The position numbers and the translations under genes were made by a program. Below the pieces are notes generated by a model. That model did no database searches. It was given only the letters and a program-made list of their open reading frames with translations, and was not told the DNA's origin. 64,000 bases of DNA from JANMEB01 sp041745295 (GTDB lineage Bacteria > Planctomycetota > Planctomycetia > Pirellulales > Pirellulaceae): contig JBGTJE010000053.1 in NCBI GenBank assembly GCA_041745295.1, positions 88,080-152,079 on the forward strand, given 5' to 3'. Position 1 is the first letter of the stretch. Each line of letters begins with the position of its first letter. Shown in pieces: positions 46,447 to 55,214 of this stretch.

Positions 46447-47474
46447 ACAGTTTCATCGGTTTCTTGGCTCAGACCGAAGTTGAACCGGCTCCTCCCTACC
46501 AGGGCGGATCGTATTTTTTTCCGGTCCAAGCGTCGTCGTTCGCAAAGGACTCGGATTGGCTTTACTATTTCATTTTTTGGGTCTGCGTTGTGTTCTTCGC
46601 CGGCATCGTCGGCGCGATGGTCTATTTCGTGATCAAGTATCGCCGTCGGCCCGGGGTCGATCCGGAGCCAAGCTCATCGCACAACACGCCCCTCGAGATC
46701 GCTTGGAGCGTACTTCCTAGCCTGCTGCTCATCCTGATGTTCAAGTGGGGTGCCGAAGGGTACTTCGACGAACAAGTCCCGTTCGACGATGCGGAGGTCA
46801 TTCGCGTCAAAGCCCAGCAGTATAGTTGGCTGTTTGAATACGAGAACGGCGATTTCAGCAACATTCTGCATTTGACCAATATGCAACACTACCAATTCAA
46901 GTTGGAATCGGCCGACGTGCTGCACAGTTTCTTTGTCCCTGCGTTCCGGCAAAAACAGGACATCGTTCCCGGCCGCTACACGACGACTTGGTTGCAGCCA
47001 ACCAAGACAGGGACCTTTCGTTTGTACTGCGCTGAATATTGCGGCGACAATCATTCGAACATGAAGACCAACGTCGTCGTCCACGCGACGGAAGCCGAAC
47101 GTACGGACGCGACCAAATGGGATTGGTTGGGAAATAACGGATCGCCCGAGGGCAAAATCGCCAATGGAGATCGGCTATTTAAGATTAAATGCGCGGGATG
47201 TCACAGCAGCAAAGGGCAGCGCATGACGGGTCCGAATTTGGACGGAAAATTCGGCACCCAGGAATTCTTCGAAGATGGCACAGAACAAATTATCGACGAA
47301 AACTATATCATCGACTCGATCCGAGAGCCGCAAAAGAAAATCGTTAAGTCATTCGGACCGCCGAATCAAAAAATGCAAGTCTTCCAAGGCGAACTCTCTA
47401 ACGAACAGATCGGCTGGATCGTTGAATACATTAAAAGCATTGGACCCGGGGCGTCCGCAACGGCGCCGAAGTAA
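46443..47474 (+). CDS. coxB: Cytochrome c oxidase subunit II with cytochrome c domain (caa3 type)
   Basis: A 343-residue protein from GTG 46443. Two helices (about 32-57 and 75-95) lead to the CuA domain: ADVLHSFFVPAFRQKQDIVP and LYCAEYCGDNHSNM (C196, C200) carry the copper ligands. A fused C-terminal cytochrome c has CAGCH (250-254) and a distal Met in NQKMQVF. The haem domain makes it a caa3-type oxidase that can accept electrons directly from ActE-like cytochrome. Confidence 0.93.
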   Translation: MNSFIGFLAQTEVEPAPPYQGGSYFFPVQASSFAKDSDWLYYFIFWVCVVFFAGIVGAMVYFVIKYRRRPGVDPEPSSSHNTPLEIAWSVLPSLLLILMFKWGAEGYFDEQVPFDDAEVIRVKAQQYSWLFEYENGDFSNILHLTNMQHYQFKLESADVLHSFFVPAFRQKQDIVPGRYTTTWLQPTKTGTFRLYCAEYCGDNHSNMKTNVVVHATEAERTDATKWDWLGNNGSPEGKIANGDRLFKIKCAGCHSSKGQRMTGPNLDGKFGTQEFFEDGTEQIIDENYIIDSIREPQKKIVKSFGPPNQKMQVFQGELSNEQIGWIVEYIKSIGPGASATAPK

Positions 47475-47538
47475 TCCACGAAATCAGTCACAGCAAGCTT
47501 GAATCAGAACGGGAAATTGAAATCCTGAAGGTAAGACG

Positions 47539-49239
47539 ATGACAACTGCAACAACTCGAAGAGAATTGTTCGGGTACACGCCGGACAAAAACTACTATAC
47601 CGCGTCCAAGGGGATCGCGTCGTGGCTGCTGACGCTCGACCACAAGCGGATCGGGATCATGTACTTGATCGGCGTTTCCGCTGCGCTTTTCTTGGCGGGG
47701 ATCTTCGCGTTGGTCCTCCGCACTTCGCTTTGGAAGCCGGAAAATGCGTTACTCGGTGAAAAAATGTACAACCAGATGTTCACGCTTCACGGCGCGATCA
47801 TGGTTTTTGCGTTCATCATTCCGAGCATCCCCGCTGCGCTGGGAAATTTCGTCCTGCCAATGATGCTGGGCGCTAAAGACGTGGCGTTTCCACGCCTGAA
47901 TTTGTGCAGTTTCTACCTATGGATGGGCGGCACGTTGTTTCTGTTGATCGCGATGCTCACGACCGGTTTGGACACGGGTTGGACGTTTTACACCCCCTAC
48001 AGCATTCGCACACAAACGGGTGTGACCTACGCTACTTTTGGCGTATTCATTCTGGGTTTTAGTTCGATTTTCACAGGGCTCAATTTTCTTGTGACGGTCA
48101 ATACGATGCGGCCTGCCGGCATGGGTTGGTTTCAAATGCCGTTGTTCATTTGGGCGCTTTACGCCACTGCAATCATCCAGATTTTGGCGACGCCCGTCCT
48201 GGCGATCACGCTGTTGCTGCTCATGGCAGAGCGAATTTTGCACGTCGCGATTTTCGATCCGGCACTCGGAGGCGATCCGGTCCTTTTCCAGCACTTCTTT
48301 TGGTTCTATTCGCACCCCGCGGTTTACATCATGATTCTGCCCGCGATGGGGATTATTAGCGAACTAATCTCGGTACACAGCCGCAAGGAAATTTTTGGCT
48401 ATAAGTTCATCGCATTTTCTAGTATCGCGATTGCATTTTTGGGCTTCTTGGTCTGGGGCCATCACATGTTCACCAGCGGTCAATCCGTGGTGATGAATAT
48501 GGTGTTTAGCGCGATTACATTCACCGTCGCGATTCCCTCGGCGGTCAAAGTCTTCAATTGGCTCGCCACGATGTATAAAGGCTCGGTGGCACTAACCACC
48601 CCGATGACCTACGCCTTGGCGTTTATCTTGTTGTTCGGTATCGGCGGCTTGACTGGGTTATTCTTGTCGACGATTTCGGTCGATCGGCATTTGCACGACA
48701 CGTATTTCATCGTTGCCCATTTCCACTTCGTCATGGTAGGCGGAACGCTCACAGCGTTGCTCGGGGGGTTGTTCCATTGGTGGCCCAAGATAACCGGGCG
48801 GATGTACAACGAAAACTTGGGGCGACTTGCGTCGTTTCTCGTATTCGCAGGCTTTAACTTGACGTTTCTGCCCCAATTCGTGATGGGATCGCGGGGCATG
48901 ATGCGGCGCTACGCATCCTACGATCCAGAATTCCAAGTCTTCCACCAGTGGTCCACGGTGGGTGCATTTGTGCTGGGCGCTGGAGTTACTCTGGCCTACG
49001 CGGTCTTGATTTACACCGTCCGATACGGTCGACCGGTGTCTGGCAATCCGTTTGGCGCGGCGTCGTTGGAATGGCAATCGAGTTCGCCACCCTCGATGCA
49101 CAATTTTGATCATAAGGTCGTGGTGAACGATCCGTACGATTTTGCCACGCAAGTTTACGACGAGGAACTGGACTCCTATGTCCAACGGCGTTTCGTTGAA
49201 CCGAGCCCCAAACCCGCGACACAACCACAACATAGTTAG
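47539..49239 (+). CDS. coxA: Cytochrome c oxidase subunit I
   Basis: A 566-residue haem-copper oxidase subunit. H84 and H396 are the low-spin haem ligands, H394 ligates haem a3, and H259, H308 and H309 are the CuB ligands. The cross-linked tyrosine is Y263 in YSHPAVYIMI. The YSHPxV motif in place of GHPEV places it in the A2 subfamily, in which the Glu of the D-channel is absent and Tyr-Ser substitutes. GAAGGTAA is the ribosome-binding region. Confidence 0.95.
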   Translation: MTTATTRRELFGYTPDKNYYTASKGIASWLLTLDHKRIGIMYLIGVSAALFLAGIFALVLRTSLWKPENALLGEKMYNQMFTLHGAIMVFAFIIPSIPAALGNFVLPMMLGAKDVAFPRLNLCSFYLWMGGTLFLLIAMLTTGLDTGWTFYTPYSIRTQTGVTYATFGVFILGFSSIFTGLNFLVTVNTMRPAGMGWFQMPLFIWALYATAIIQILATPVLAITLLLLMAERILHVAIFDPALGGDPVLFQHFFWFYSHPAVYIMILPAMGIISELISVHSRKEIFGYKFIAFSSIAIAFLGFLVWGHHMFTSGQSVVMNMVFSAITFTVAIPSAVKVFNWLATMYKGSVALTTPMTYALAFILLFGIGGLTGLFLSTISVDRHLHDTYFIVAHFHFVMVGGTLTALLGGLFHWWPKITGRMYNENLGRLASFLVFAGFNLTFLPQFVMGSRGMMRRYASYDPEFQVFHQWSTVGAFVLGAGVTLAYAVLIYTVRYGRPVSGNPFGAASLEWQSSSPPSMHNFDHKVVVNDPYDFATQVYDEELDSYVQRRFVEPSPKPATQPQHS

Positions 49240-49251
49240 CAAGAGATTTTT

Positions 49252-50304
49252 ATGGCAGTGACCGAACTGGCCGACGACATTCACGAAGAGCAGCACGCCC
49301 ACGGTGAATTCATCGCCCACCATTTCGACTCGGCGCAGCAGCAATACGATTCCGGCAAGCTGGGGATTTGGCTGTTCCTGGTGACGGAAATCCTGTTCTT
49401 CAGCGGGCTATTCTGCGCCTACACGCTGTACCGCGTGCACCATCCGGAGATCTTTGTACAAGCCTCCACGTTTTTGGATAAGAATTTGGGTGGCATCAAT
49501 ACCATCGTTCTGTTGTTCAGCAGTTTGACGATGGCCATGGCAGTCCGCGCCGCGCAGTTGGTGGAGCGGCGCACCGTGATCGTGAATTTAGTGATCACGA
49601 TGGTGTGCGCGGCGGTCTTTTTAGGGGTTAAGGCCGTAGAATACAGCCACAAATGGGATGAAGGTATCTTTGTCCGGGCCTATTTCAACCTCCGCGAACA
49701 CGAGGTGCCCGGAATATCCCGCTGGCTCGTCTTGATAAGTATTCCGTTCGCGATCTTGTTGGCGGCCTCGGTCATCGTCGCGTTCGCGATGCGCGCCAAG
49801 GGCAATAAGAACATGTATGTGTTCTATCTGTCCCTCGCGATCATGTTCGGCGGCTACTTCTTGGGAGCCGTCGGCGGCAAGATATATATGAATTGGAAAA
49901 CGGCCAACGACAAAAGTAAGGCTGCCGCCGTCGCGACGCTCGAACATTCGGCAGGCGGCACCGAAAACCATGCCGCTGCTGACACTCACGAACCTGCCAA
50001 GGCACCGGTGGAGACTGCGACCGCGCAGAGTGTGCCGGCGGCAGCCGCGGGCGAAGTCCTGCACGGTCCGGCGCATCTCAGCCAGGACCTGGGGACATTC
50101 TTCAGCATCTACTATTGCATGACCGGATTACACGCATTCCACGTGATTTGCGGAATGATTGCCTTGTCGTGGTTGCTGTATCGCTCGATTCTGGGCCATT
50201 GGCGAGCGGACTACTACGGACCCGTCGACTACGTTGGCTTGTATTGGCACTTGGTTGACCTGATTTGGATTTTCCTGTTTCCACTTTTATACCTGATCAA
50301 TTGA
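49252..50304 (+). CDS. coxC: Cytochrome c oxidase subunit III
   Basis: A 350-residue membrane protein with the subunit III fold: KLGIWLFLVTEILFFSGLFC, TIVLLFSSLTMAMAVRAAQL and, at the C-terminus, MTGLHAFHVICGMIALSW and DYVGLYWHLVDLIWIFLFP. It is longer than usual because of a Lys/Ala/His-rich insertion of about 50 residues (about 220-270) before the last two helices. It stabilises the oxidase core. Confidence 0.92.
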   Translation: MAVTELADDIHEEQHAHGEFIAHHFDSAQQQYDSGKLGIWLFLVTEILFFSGLFCAYTLYRVHHPEIFVQASTFLDKNLGGINTIVLLFSSLTMAMAVRAAQLVERRTVIVNLVITMVCAAVFLGVKAVEYSHKWDEGIFVRAYFNLREHEVPGISRWLVLISIPFAILLAASVIVAFAMRAKGNKNMYVFYLSLAIMFGGYFLGAVGGKIYMNWKTANDKSKAAAVATLEHSAGGTENHAAADTHEPAKAPVETATAQSVPAAAAGEVLHGPAHLSQDLGTFFSIYYCMTGLHAFHVICGMIALSWLLYRSILGHWRADYYGPVDYVGLYWHLVDLIWIFLFPLLYLIN

Positions 50305-50315
50305 CGGATTTTGCC

Positions 50316-50750
50316 ATGGAACACCACGCTGTCGGCCACGATCACGGATCGGCTGGTCATGTGACATCGATCCGGTTGTTGGTGACCGTGTTTGTCGTAT
50401 TAGTGGGGCTCACCATTCTGACCGTCATCGCCAACGATTGGCCGTTGGGAAGCTTCGACATTTGGGTTGCCTTGGGCATCGCCTGTGTCAAAGCGACGTT
50501 AGTCTCGCTTTTTTTCATGCACATGTTCTGGGATAAGGGTTTTAACGTCTTCGTATTCCTTTCATCGTTTGTGTTTTCCACACTGTTCATCGGGTTTACG
50601 CTGATGGACACGACTCATTACCAAGACTCGATTCGTGCATTTCCGACGAGTAGTCGCCCCGATAAAGACACCAAAACGCCGCTCGAGACGTTGTACCCAT
50701 TTTTGTTTCCCGAAGCGATAACTGAATCGCCAGGCCATCCGGCGGAATAA
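50316..50750 (+). CDS. coxD: Cytochrome c oxidase subunit IV (prokaryotic)
   Basis: A 144-residue protein from ATG 50316 with a His-rich N-terminus and three helices (LLVTVFVVLVGLTILTVI, VALGIACVKATLVSLFFMHM, VFVFLSSFVFSTLFIGF). KATLVSLFFMHMFWD is diagnostic for the prokaryotic COX4 family. It overlaps nothing and starts 11 bases after coxC. Confidence 0.9.
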   Translation: MEHHAVGHDHGSAGHVTSIRLLVTVFVVLVGLTILTVIANDWPLGSFDIWVALGIACVKATLVSLFFMHMFWDKGFNVFVFLSSFVFSTLFIGFTLMDTTHYQDSIRAFPTSSRPDKDTKTPLETLYPFLFPEAITESPGHPAE

Positions 50751-50970
50751 TCGCCAGAAGTGTGGCCGAATCTCCGGCGAGTTTCGGTACAGCTTCATGG
50801 AACGCCCCTGGCCGTTTCGCTCGACCTAACCATGGGGGTAGAGTCGCCTTTTGCTCTGCCAAAGCACGTCCTTTCGCGGATTGACTGAAAATCTATTCGT
50901 AGGTTCTGGCTGGTCGTGCTCGACGACGCGGGAATACAATGGTTTGAGGAGTCCCCGAGGTCCGTCAGTC

Positions 50971-51573
50971 ATGCTCAAAAAATCTTGGTTCTTCATGACG
51001 GCCCACCGCGACCTCTACCGCGCCAAGCTCGTTTTCCATCTATTCCTGTTGTCGCTGTCGGTTTTCTTTGCCGCGGGGATGATTTCGTACCTGGCAATCC
51101 GAGCGAATGCGTTTCGCCGGCCCGACGCGATACCGTACGTGACGCTGCAAATTCCGGTCAGTTTTTGGGCGAGCACCGGCATCTTGTTCATCGTCAGCTT
51201 GGCACTCCACCAAGCGGTCAGCGCGATCCATCGGAATCGCATTCCAAGATTTCAGCGCGCCCTGATTGTTGCGGCGGTTGCCGCGTTCGCGTTTACCGGC
51301 GTCCAAGCCTTCGGACTACAGCAACTGCTGAATGAGCATTTCAAGGCGACCGACGGTTCGACCAAGTCCTATGGAATGTGCTTCACGATGGCCTTTCTGC
51401 ATGCTCTGCACGTGATTGGTGGACTCGCGTTTTTAGGGTTCGTCATTGCCCAGGCCAACCAACAACGTTACGACCACGAGCGGCACTGGGCTGTCGATAA
51501 TTGCGCCAGCTATTGGCATTTTTTGGACGCCGTTTGGGTCGTCATGCTGGTGACGTTTTTTATTGCACGTTGA
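50971..51573 (+). CDS. Second cytochrome c oxidase subunit III-like protein
   Basis: A 200-residue five-helix protein. AHRDLYRAKLVFHLFLLSLS opens it; KSYGMCFTMAFLHALHVIGG, HWAVDNCASYWHFLDAVWVV and MLVTFFIA are the C-terminal motifs of haem-copper oxidase subunit III. ATG 50971 was chosen; ATG 50995 is possible. It is 220 bases after coxD and may substitute for or add to the coxC-encoded subunit. Confidence 0.85.
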   Translation: MLKKSWFFMTAHRDLYRAKLVFHLFLLSLSVFFAAGMISYLAIRANAFRRPDAIPYVTLQIPVSFWASTGILFIVSLALHQAVSAIHRNRIPRFQRALIVAAVAAFAFTGVQAFGLQQLLNEHFKATDGSTKSYGMCFTMAFLHALHVIGGLAFLGFVIAQANQQRYDHERHWAVDNCASYWHFLDAVWVVMLVTFFIAR

Positions 51574-51610
51574 GCCCCCGGCGAACACCGTCATTGTGGC
51601 CTATTTCGAT

Positions 51611-51675
51611 CGTTTAACGCCACAAACGAAAATGCCGGCGCCTACGGCTGGGCGTTAAACGAAGTGAACGATCGG
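51611..51675. repeat. Inverted repeat after the oxidase operon
   Basis: CGTTTAACGCC (51611-51621) and GGCGTTAAACG (51651-51661) are perfect inverse complements. The left arm is also preceded by GATCG, matched by a second CGATC at about 51669-51673. It could act as a terminator stem but no T-run follows. A candidate -10 box, TATAAT (51703-51708), lies between it and rarA. Confidence 0.7.
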
Positions 51676-51791
51676 TTGCCCGCAAATCGCTTGGCGCGGC
51701 GTTATAATTCATAGCGTGCGAAACTGGCTGGACCTTGCCTTGGGAGATGCCCGGCTGGTGCTCCAACCTCCGATTCAAAATGTAGGTTTGC

Positions 51792-53135
51792 GTGTCGCTC
51801 TTCGAGAAAGCCGAAAAACAAAATATGCGGCGCGCGCAGCCGTTGGCAGCCCGGATGCGCCCGCAATCCCTTGGCGAGTTCGTCGGCCAAAAACAATTGT
51901 TGGAAAAAGGGCAATTGCTTCGTCGCTTGATCGACGCCGACCGCCTTGGGTCTTCGATTTTCTACGGTCCGCCGGGGACCGGAAAAACAACGCTAGCTCG
52001 CATTTTAGCCACCGAGACGCGTCGCAAATTCGTGCAACTAAGCGCGGTCTTGCACGGTGTCAAGGATTTGCGCGAAGTTCTGGAGCAAGCCCGCAACGAC
52101 GTCGCCGCTGGCGATCGTTCGAGCCTTTTGTTCATCGATGAAATTCATCGATTCAACCGCAGCCAGCAAGACGCACTGCTCGACGATGTCGAACATGGAG
52201 TCGTGAGCTTGATCGGCGCCACGACGGCCAATCCCTTTTTTGCCGTCAACGGCGCTCTCCTCAGTCGGAGCCAGATTTTTTCGTTTGAACCATTGACCGT
52301 AGTCGACATCCACGAACTGGTAGGGCGGGCGTTGGTCGATCGAGAGAAAGGACTTGGCGAATTGGAGTTGAGTATTGACTCTGTCGCGATCGACGCCTTG
52401 TCAAAGATCAGTGATGGGGACGCACGTCGCGTGCTTTCGATTTTGGAAATCGCCGCGCTCTCACTTTCGAAATCGGAAAAGCGAATCACCGTACAAGCGA
52501 TTCGTGATTCGGCAGCCCAGCGATCCTACCTTTATGACAGCACCGGCCAAGAACATTACGACTGCGCCAGCGCACTGATCAAGAGCCTTCGCGGAAGTGA
52601 TCCAGACGCTGCGCTGTATTGGTTGGCTCGGATGCTGGAAGGAGGCGAGGATATTCGGTTCCTCTGCCGGCGACTGGTGATCCTTGCCAGCGAGGACATC
52701 GGCAACGCGGAGCCGAACGCGTTGCCCTTGGCCGTCTCTTGTTTCCACGCGTGCGAACAAATAGGTTTGCCCGAAAGCAAGTACATCTTGGCCCAAACCG
52801 TCACGTATCTCGCGTGTTGTCCCAAATCCAACGCGTCGACTTTGGCCATTGGCCAAGCGATCGAGGACGTCAGGTCGCAGCGAGTCCTCCCGGTGCCAAA
52901 GCACTTGCGCAGCACGGGCTACTCGGGCGCCGAACGGTTGGGACATGGGGCGGGTTATCAATATTCGCACGACGAGTCCGATGGAATTGCAGCTCAAGAT
53001 TATTTGGGGATCGATCGTCAGTACTATCATCCGATCGACCGCGGCTTCGAAGCGGAGCTAATACGTCGCTTGGAGAAAATTCGCAGTAAGCTTGATCAGG
53101 CCGGCAAAGCCGACTCGCGGGAGCCACCAGCTTAG
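51792..53135 (+). CDS. rarA: AAA+ ATPase RarA/MgsA (WRNIP1 family)
   Basis: A 447-residue protein from GTG 51792. Walker A is GPPGTGKTT (59-67), Walker B is LLFIDEIHRFN, with VSLIGATTANP and sensor 2 (DGDARRVLSILE). The C-terminal domain has SALIKSLRGSDPDAALYW and RRLVILASEDIGNA, typical of RarA, which acts at stalled replication forks. The family usually begins just before this region, so the start is supported. Confidence 0.95.
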   Translation: MSLFEKAEKQNMRRAQPLAARMRPQSLGEFVGQKQLLEKGQLLRRLIDADRLGSSIFYGPPGTGKTTLARILATETRRKFVQLSAVLHGVKDLREVLEQARNDVAAGDRSSLLFIDEIHRFNRSQQDALLDDVEHGVVSLIGATTANPFFAVNGALLSRSQIFSFEPLTVVDIHELVGRALVDREKGLGELELSIDSVAIDALSKISDGDARRVLSILEIAALSLSKSEKRITVQAIRDSAAQRSYLYDSTGQEHYDCASALIKSLRGSDPDAALYWLARMLEGGEDIRFLCRRLVILASEDIGNAEPNALPLAVSCFHACEQIGLPESKYILAQTVTYLACCPKSNASTLAIGQAIEDVRSQRVLPVPKHLRSTGYSGAERLGHGAGYQYSHDESDGIAAQDYLGIDRQYYHPIDRGFEAELIRRLEKIRSKLDQAGKADSREPPA

Positions 53136-53530
53136 CAGTATGGGTCGTGGGAAGGTGTTCCTTCGCTTGCGCCCTTTGAAGTTGCGCTATTAGAATTCCG
53201 GGTAGTGGGTCAGTTTCCTTGTAGCCATCACGCTTCGCGTGATGAAAGCAGCCCCGACGAACGATTTCGAGCGTAATCTGAAATCGCTTTCCTCTCGCGG
53301 AGCGAGAGGCTACGGTCAATTGTCGAACTGACCCACTACCGAATTCCGACTGGCTGGCGATTCTAACCATGCTGGCATGTCGGGACTTCGCTGCGATGCA
53401 GATCCCATAACCATCCGAACTGCTCTGGCCCTTTGACCGCCAATTTTCTAGTATTCCGCCGCATTTAGCCGCGTCTCAACTTGAAATGCTGGAGACGCCA
53501 TCGCCTGGCGCTCAGTCAAGGAGGATTGGA
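53136..53530. other. Gap between rarA and the LysM gene
   Basis: These 395 bases have no recognised gene. They hold the 154-bp repeat at 53193-53346 and the strong Shine-Dalgarno AAGGAGG (53519-53525) of the LysM gene. No promoter was clear. Confidence 0.6.
53193..53346. repeat. MITE-like element (about 154 bp) with terminal inverted repeats
   Basis: GTAGTGGGTCAGTT (left) and AACTGACCCACTAC (right) are exact inverse complements flanked by GAATTC on both sides. Inside are hairpins ATCACGC-TTC-GCGTGAT (about 53228) and CCTCTCGC-GGA-GCGAGAGG (about 53291). No coding potential. The form is that of a miniature non-autonomous element. Confidence 0.8.
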
Positions 53531-54814
53531 GTGAACTCGTTTAAGTCAACCATCACGGTATTGTTCTTGCTTGGCGTTTCCTACGGCGTATATCGATTAA
53601 TTCACACGCCCGATCCAACCGCAACCGGCAACGGATCGTTTTTCGTTGCGCTCGGCCCGGCGACGCCCAGTTCGAAGACCGGCGACGCTTCCCTTGATTC
53701 CTCAACCAAATCAGCGCAGGCAGCTCCCAGCGGCGCAATGCCGCCGATGACAATGTCCTTGCCGCCCCCCTCGGTTCCAAATTTTGACGCACACAATTCG
53801 ACCTTGACCGCTCCGGCGTTAGACGCCGGCGGCTCCAAACCACCGTCGCTGTACCAGACCGGGACAAATTCACTGACCAAGGTCGCCCCCGCAAAACTCC
53901 CCGCCGCAAAGCTGATTCCTACGGTTCCATCATCCCAGGAACTCGCGACCGTAGGAGGAACGTCAACCAGCCTTGAGCCTTTGGCCAGCGTATCTGGCAA
54001 GACGCCCCCAGTCATGACGGGCCCGTTGACGCCGGTGGCTCCCGGATCGCTGGCCAACAACAAAAAGATCGAAAGCGCACCTCCGGGATCGGCTTCGAAC
54101 CCATCGGGTATTCGAACGGTCGCCCCTGAAATGATCAAACCCGCGCTGCCGGCAATCGCGCCTCCAGGCGCCGTGCAAGAACTCAAGTCGGTCTGGCCCA
54201 TTGTCGATGCCCAAGTCCGCAAAGGCGAAATCGCTCAGTCGCTGCAACTATTGTCCGGTTACTACCATGCAAACCTTGCCGAAGCGGATCGCGTCGAACT
54301 CCTCAAGTGGCTTGACGCGCTCGCCTTCAAGGTCATTTACTCGACCGAGCATCGCTTGGTCGCAACACCCCATGTCGTTCGCGCGGGCGAGACTTTGGAG
54401 TCCATTGCCAAAGATTGGAGCATTCCGCCCGACTTGCTGATGAACATCAATCGCTCAAGAATTCCAGCGAACAATACGTTGACGGAAGGATTGGAATTGA
54501 AGATTGTCCGCGGACCATTTCGCGCGGAAATTGACTCGCAACGCAAGGAATTGACTTTGTTCTTGGACCGATATTACGCCGGTCGATTCGCCATCGATAC
54601 GTCCAACTGCCTGGGCCTGACGCCAGGGCAACTTGCCGTTCAGAGTTTGCGGGTCGATTCCCCTGGGCAGTATCAATTGAATCTAGCGGGAGGAATCAGC
54701 TTGGTGGCTGGAATGCCTCCAACGAGCTCGAGCGCAATCCAAATGAATGTCGCGGACGCCAAGGACGTTTTTGGGATTTTGTCCCCCAACTCCCAGGTCT
54801 CGGTGATTCGTTAG
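53531..54814 (+). CDS. LysM protein with degenerate L,D-transpeptidase-like tail
   Basis: A 427-residue protein from GTG 53531, preceded by AAGGAGG. An N-terminal membrane helix (ITVLFLLGVSYGVYRLI) leads to a Pro/Ser/Ala-rich linker of about 200 residues. A LysM domain (HVVRAGETLESIAKDWSI) follows. The tail GPFRAEIDSQRKELTLFLD and FGILSPNSQVSVIR matches YkuD-type L,D-transpeptidases, but their HGT and S-x-G-C-x-R motifs are absent (SSAIQM where Cys and Arg would be). It likely binds peptidoglycan-type glycan without catalysis. Confidence 0.8.
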   Translation: MNSFKSTITVLFLLGVSYGVYRLIHTPDPTATGNGSFFVALGPATPSSKTGDASLDSSTKSAQAAPSGAMPPMTMSLPPPSVPNFDAHNSTLTAPALDAGGSKPPSLYQTGTNSLTKVAPAKLPAAKLIPTVPSSQELATVGGTSTSLEPLASVSGKTPPVMTGPLTPVAPGSLANNKKIESAPPGSASNPSGIRTVAPEMIKPALPAIAPPGAVQELKSVWPIVDAQVRKGEIAQSLQLLSGYYHANLAEADRVELLKWLDALAFKVIYSTEHRLVATPHVVRAGETLESIAKDWSIPPDLLMNINRSRIPANNTLTEGLELKIVRGPFRAEIDSQRKELTLFLDRYYAGRFAIDTSNCLGLTPGQLAVQSLRVDSPGQYQLNLAGGISLVAGMPPTSSSAIQMNVADAKDVFGILSPNSQVSVIR

Positions 54815-54816
54815 AA

Positions 54817-55158
54817 ATGGCCAAAAGCATTTTTCAACGGATTATCGATCGCGAAATCCCCGCCGACATTGTTTACGAAGATGGATTGTGTTTGGCTTTT
54901 CGAGATGTCAACCCGCAAGCGCCCGTTCATCTCCTGGTGATTCCCAAGCAAGCCATTGAGGGGCTCGATCGAGCCGCTGCAGCGGATCAAGCGTTACTTG
55001 GCCATCTCATGCTTGTCGTGGCTGAGCTCGCGCGAACACAGCAACTCGAGCAAGGGTATCGCGTCGTCACGAATAGTGGCGAATGGGGTGGGCAATCCGT
55101 CCGGCACTTGCATTTTCATTTGCTCGGCGGACGCGCGATGACCTGGCCACCCGGCTAA
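54817..55158 (+). CDS. HIT family nucleotide-binding hydrolase (HinT-like)
   Basis: A 113-residue protein of the usual HinT length. SIFQRIIDREIPADIVYED and HLLVIPKQAIEGL are HinT-like; the catalytic histidine triad is HLHFHLLGG (H97, H99, H101). It hydrolyses purine nucleoside phosphoramidates. It starts 2 bases after the LysM gene, implying one transcript. Confidence 0.93.
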   Translation: MAKSIFQRIIDREIPADIVYEDGLCLAFRDVNPQAPVHLLVIPKQAIEGLDRAAAADQALLGHLMLVVAELARTQQLEQGYRVVTNSGEWGGQSVRHLHFHLLGGRAMTWPPG

Positions 55159-55214
55159 AGCATCTAGCTTTCGTAGCCGCGGAGCGGCTAGGAACCGGCG
55201 TCGATTCGCGAAAG

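Noticed and set aside
50751..50970. Possible RNA gene or promoter cluster between coxD and the second CoxC-like gene
   Set aside because: No tRNA cloverleaf could be formed; a TTGACT and a TACAAT are present but at the wrong spacing for one promoter.
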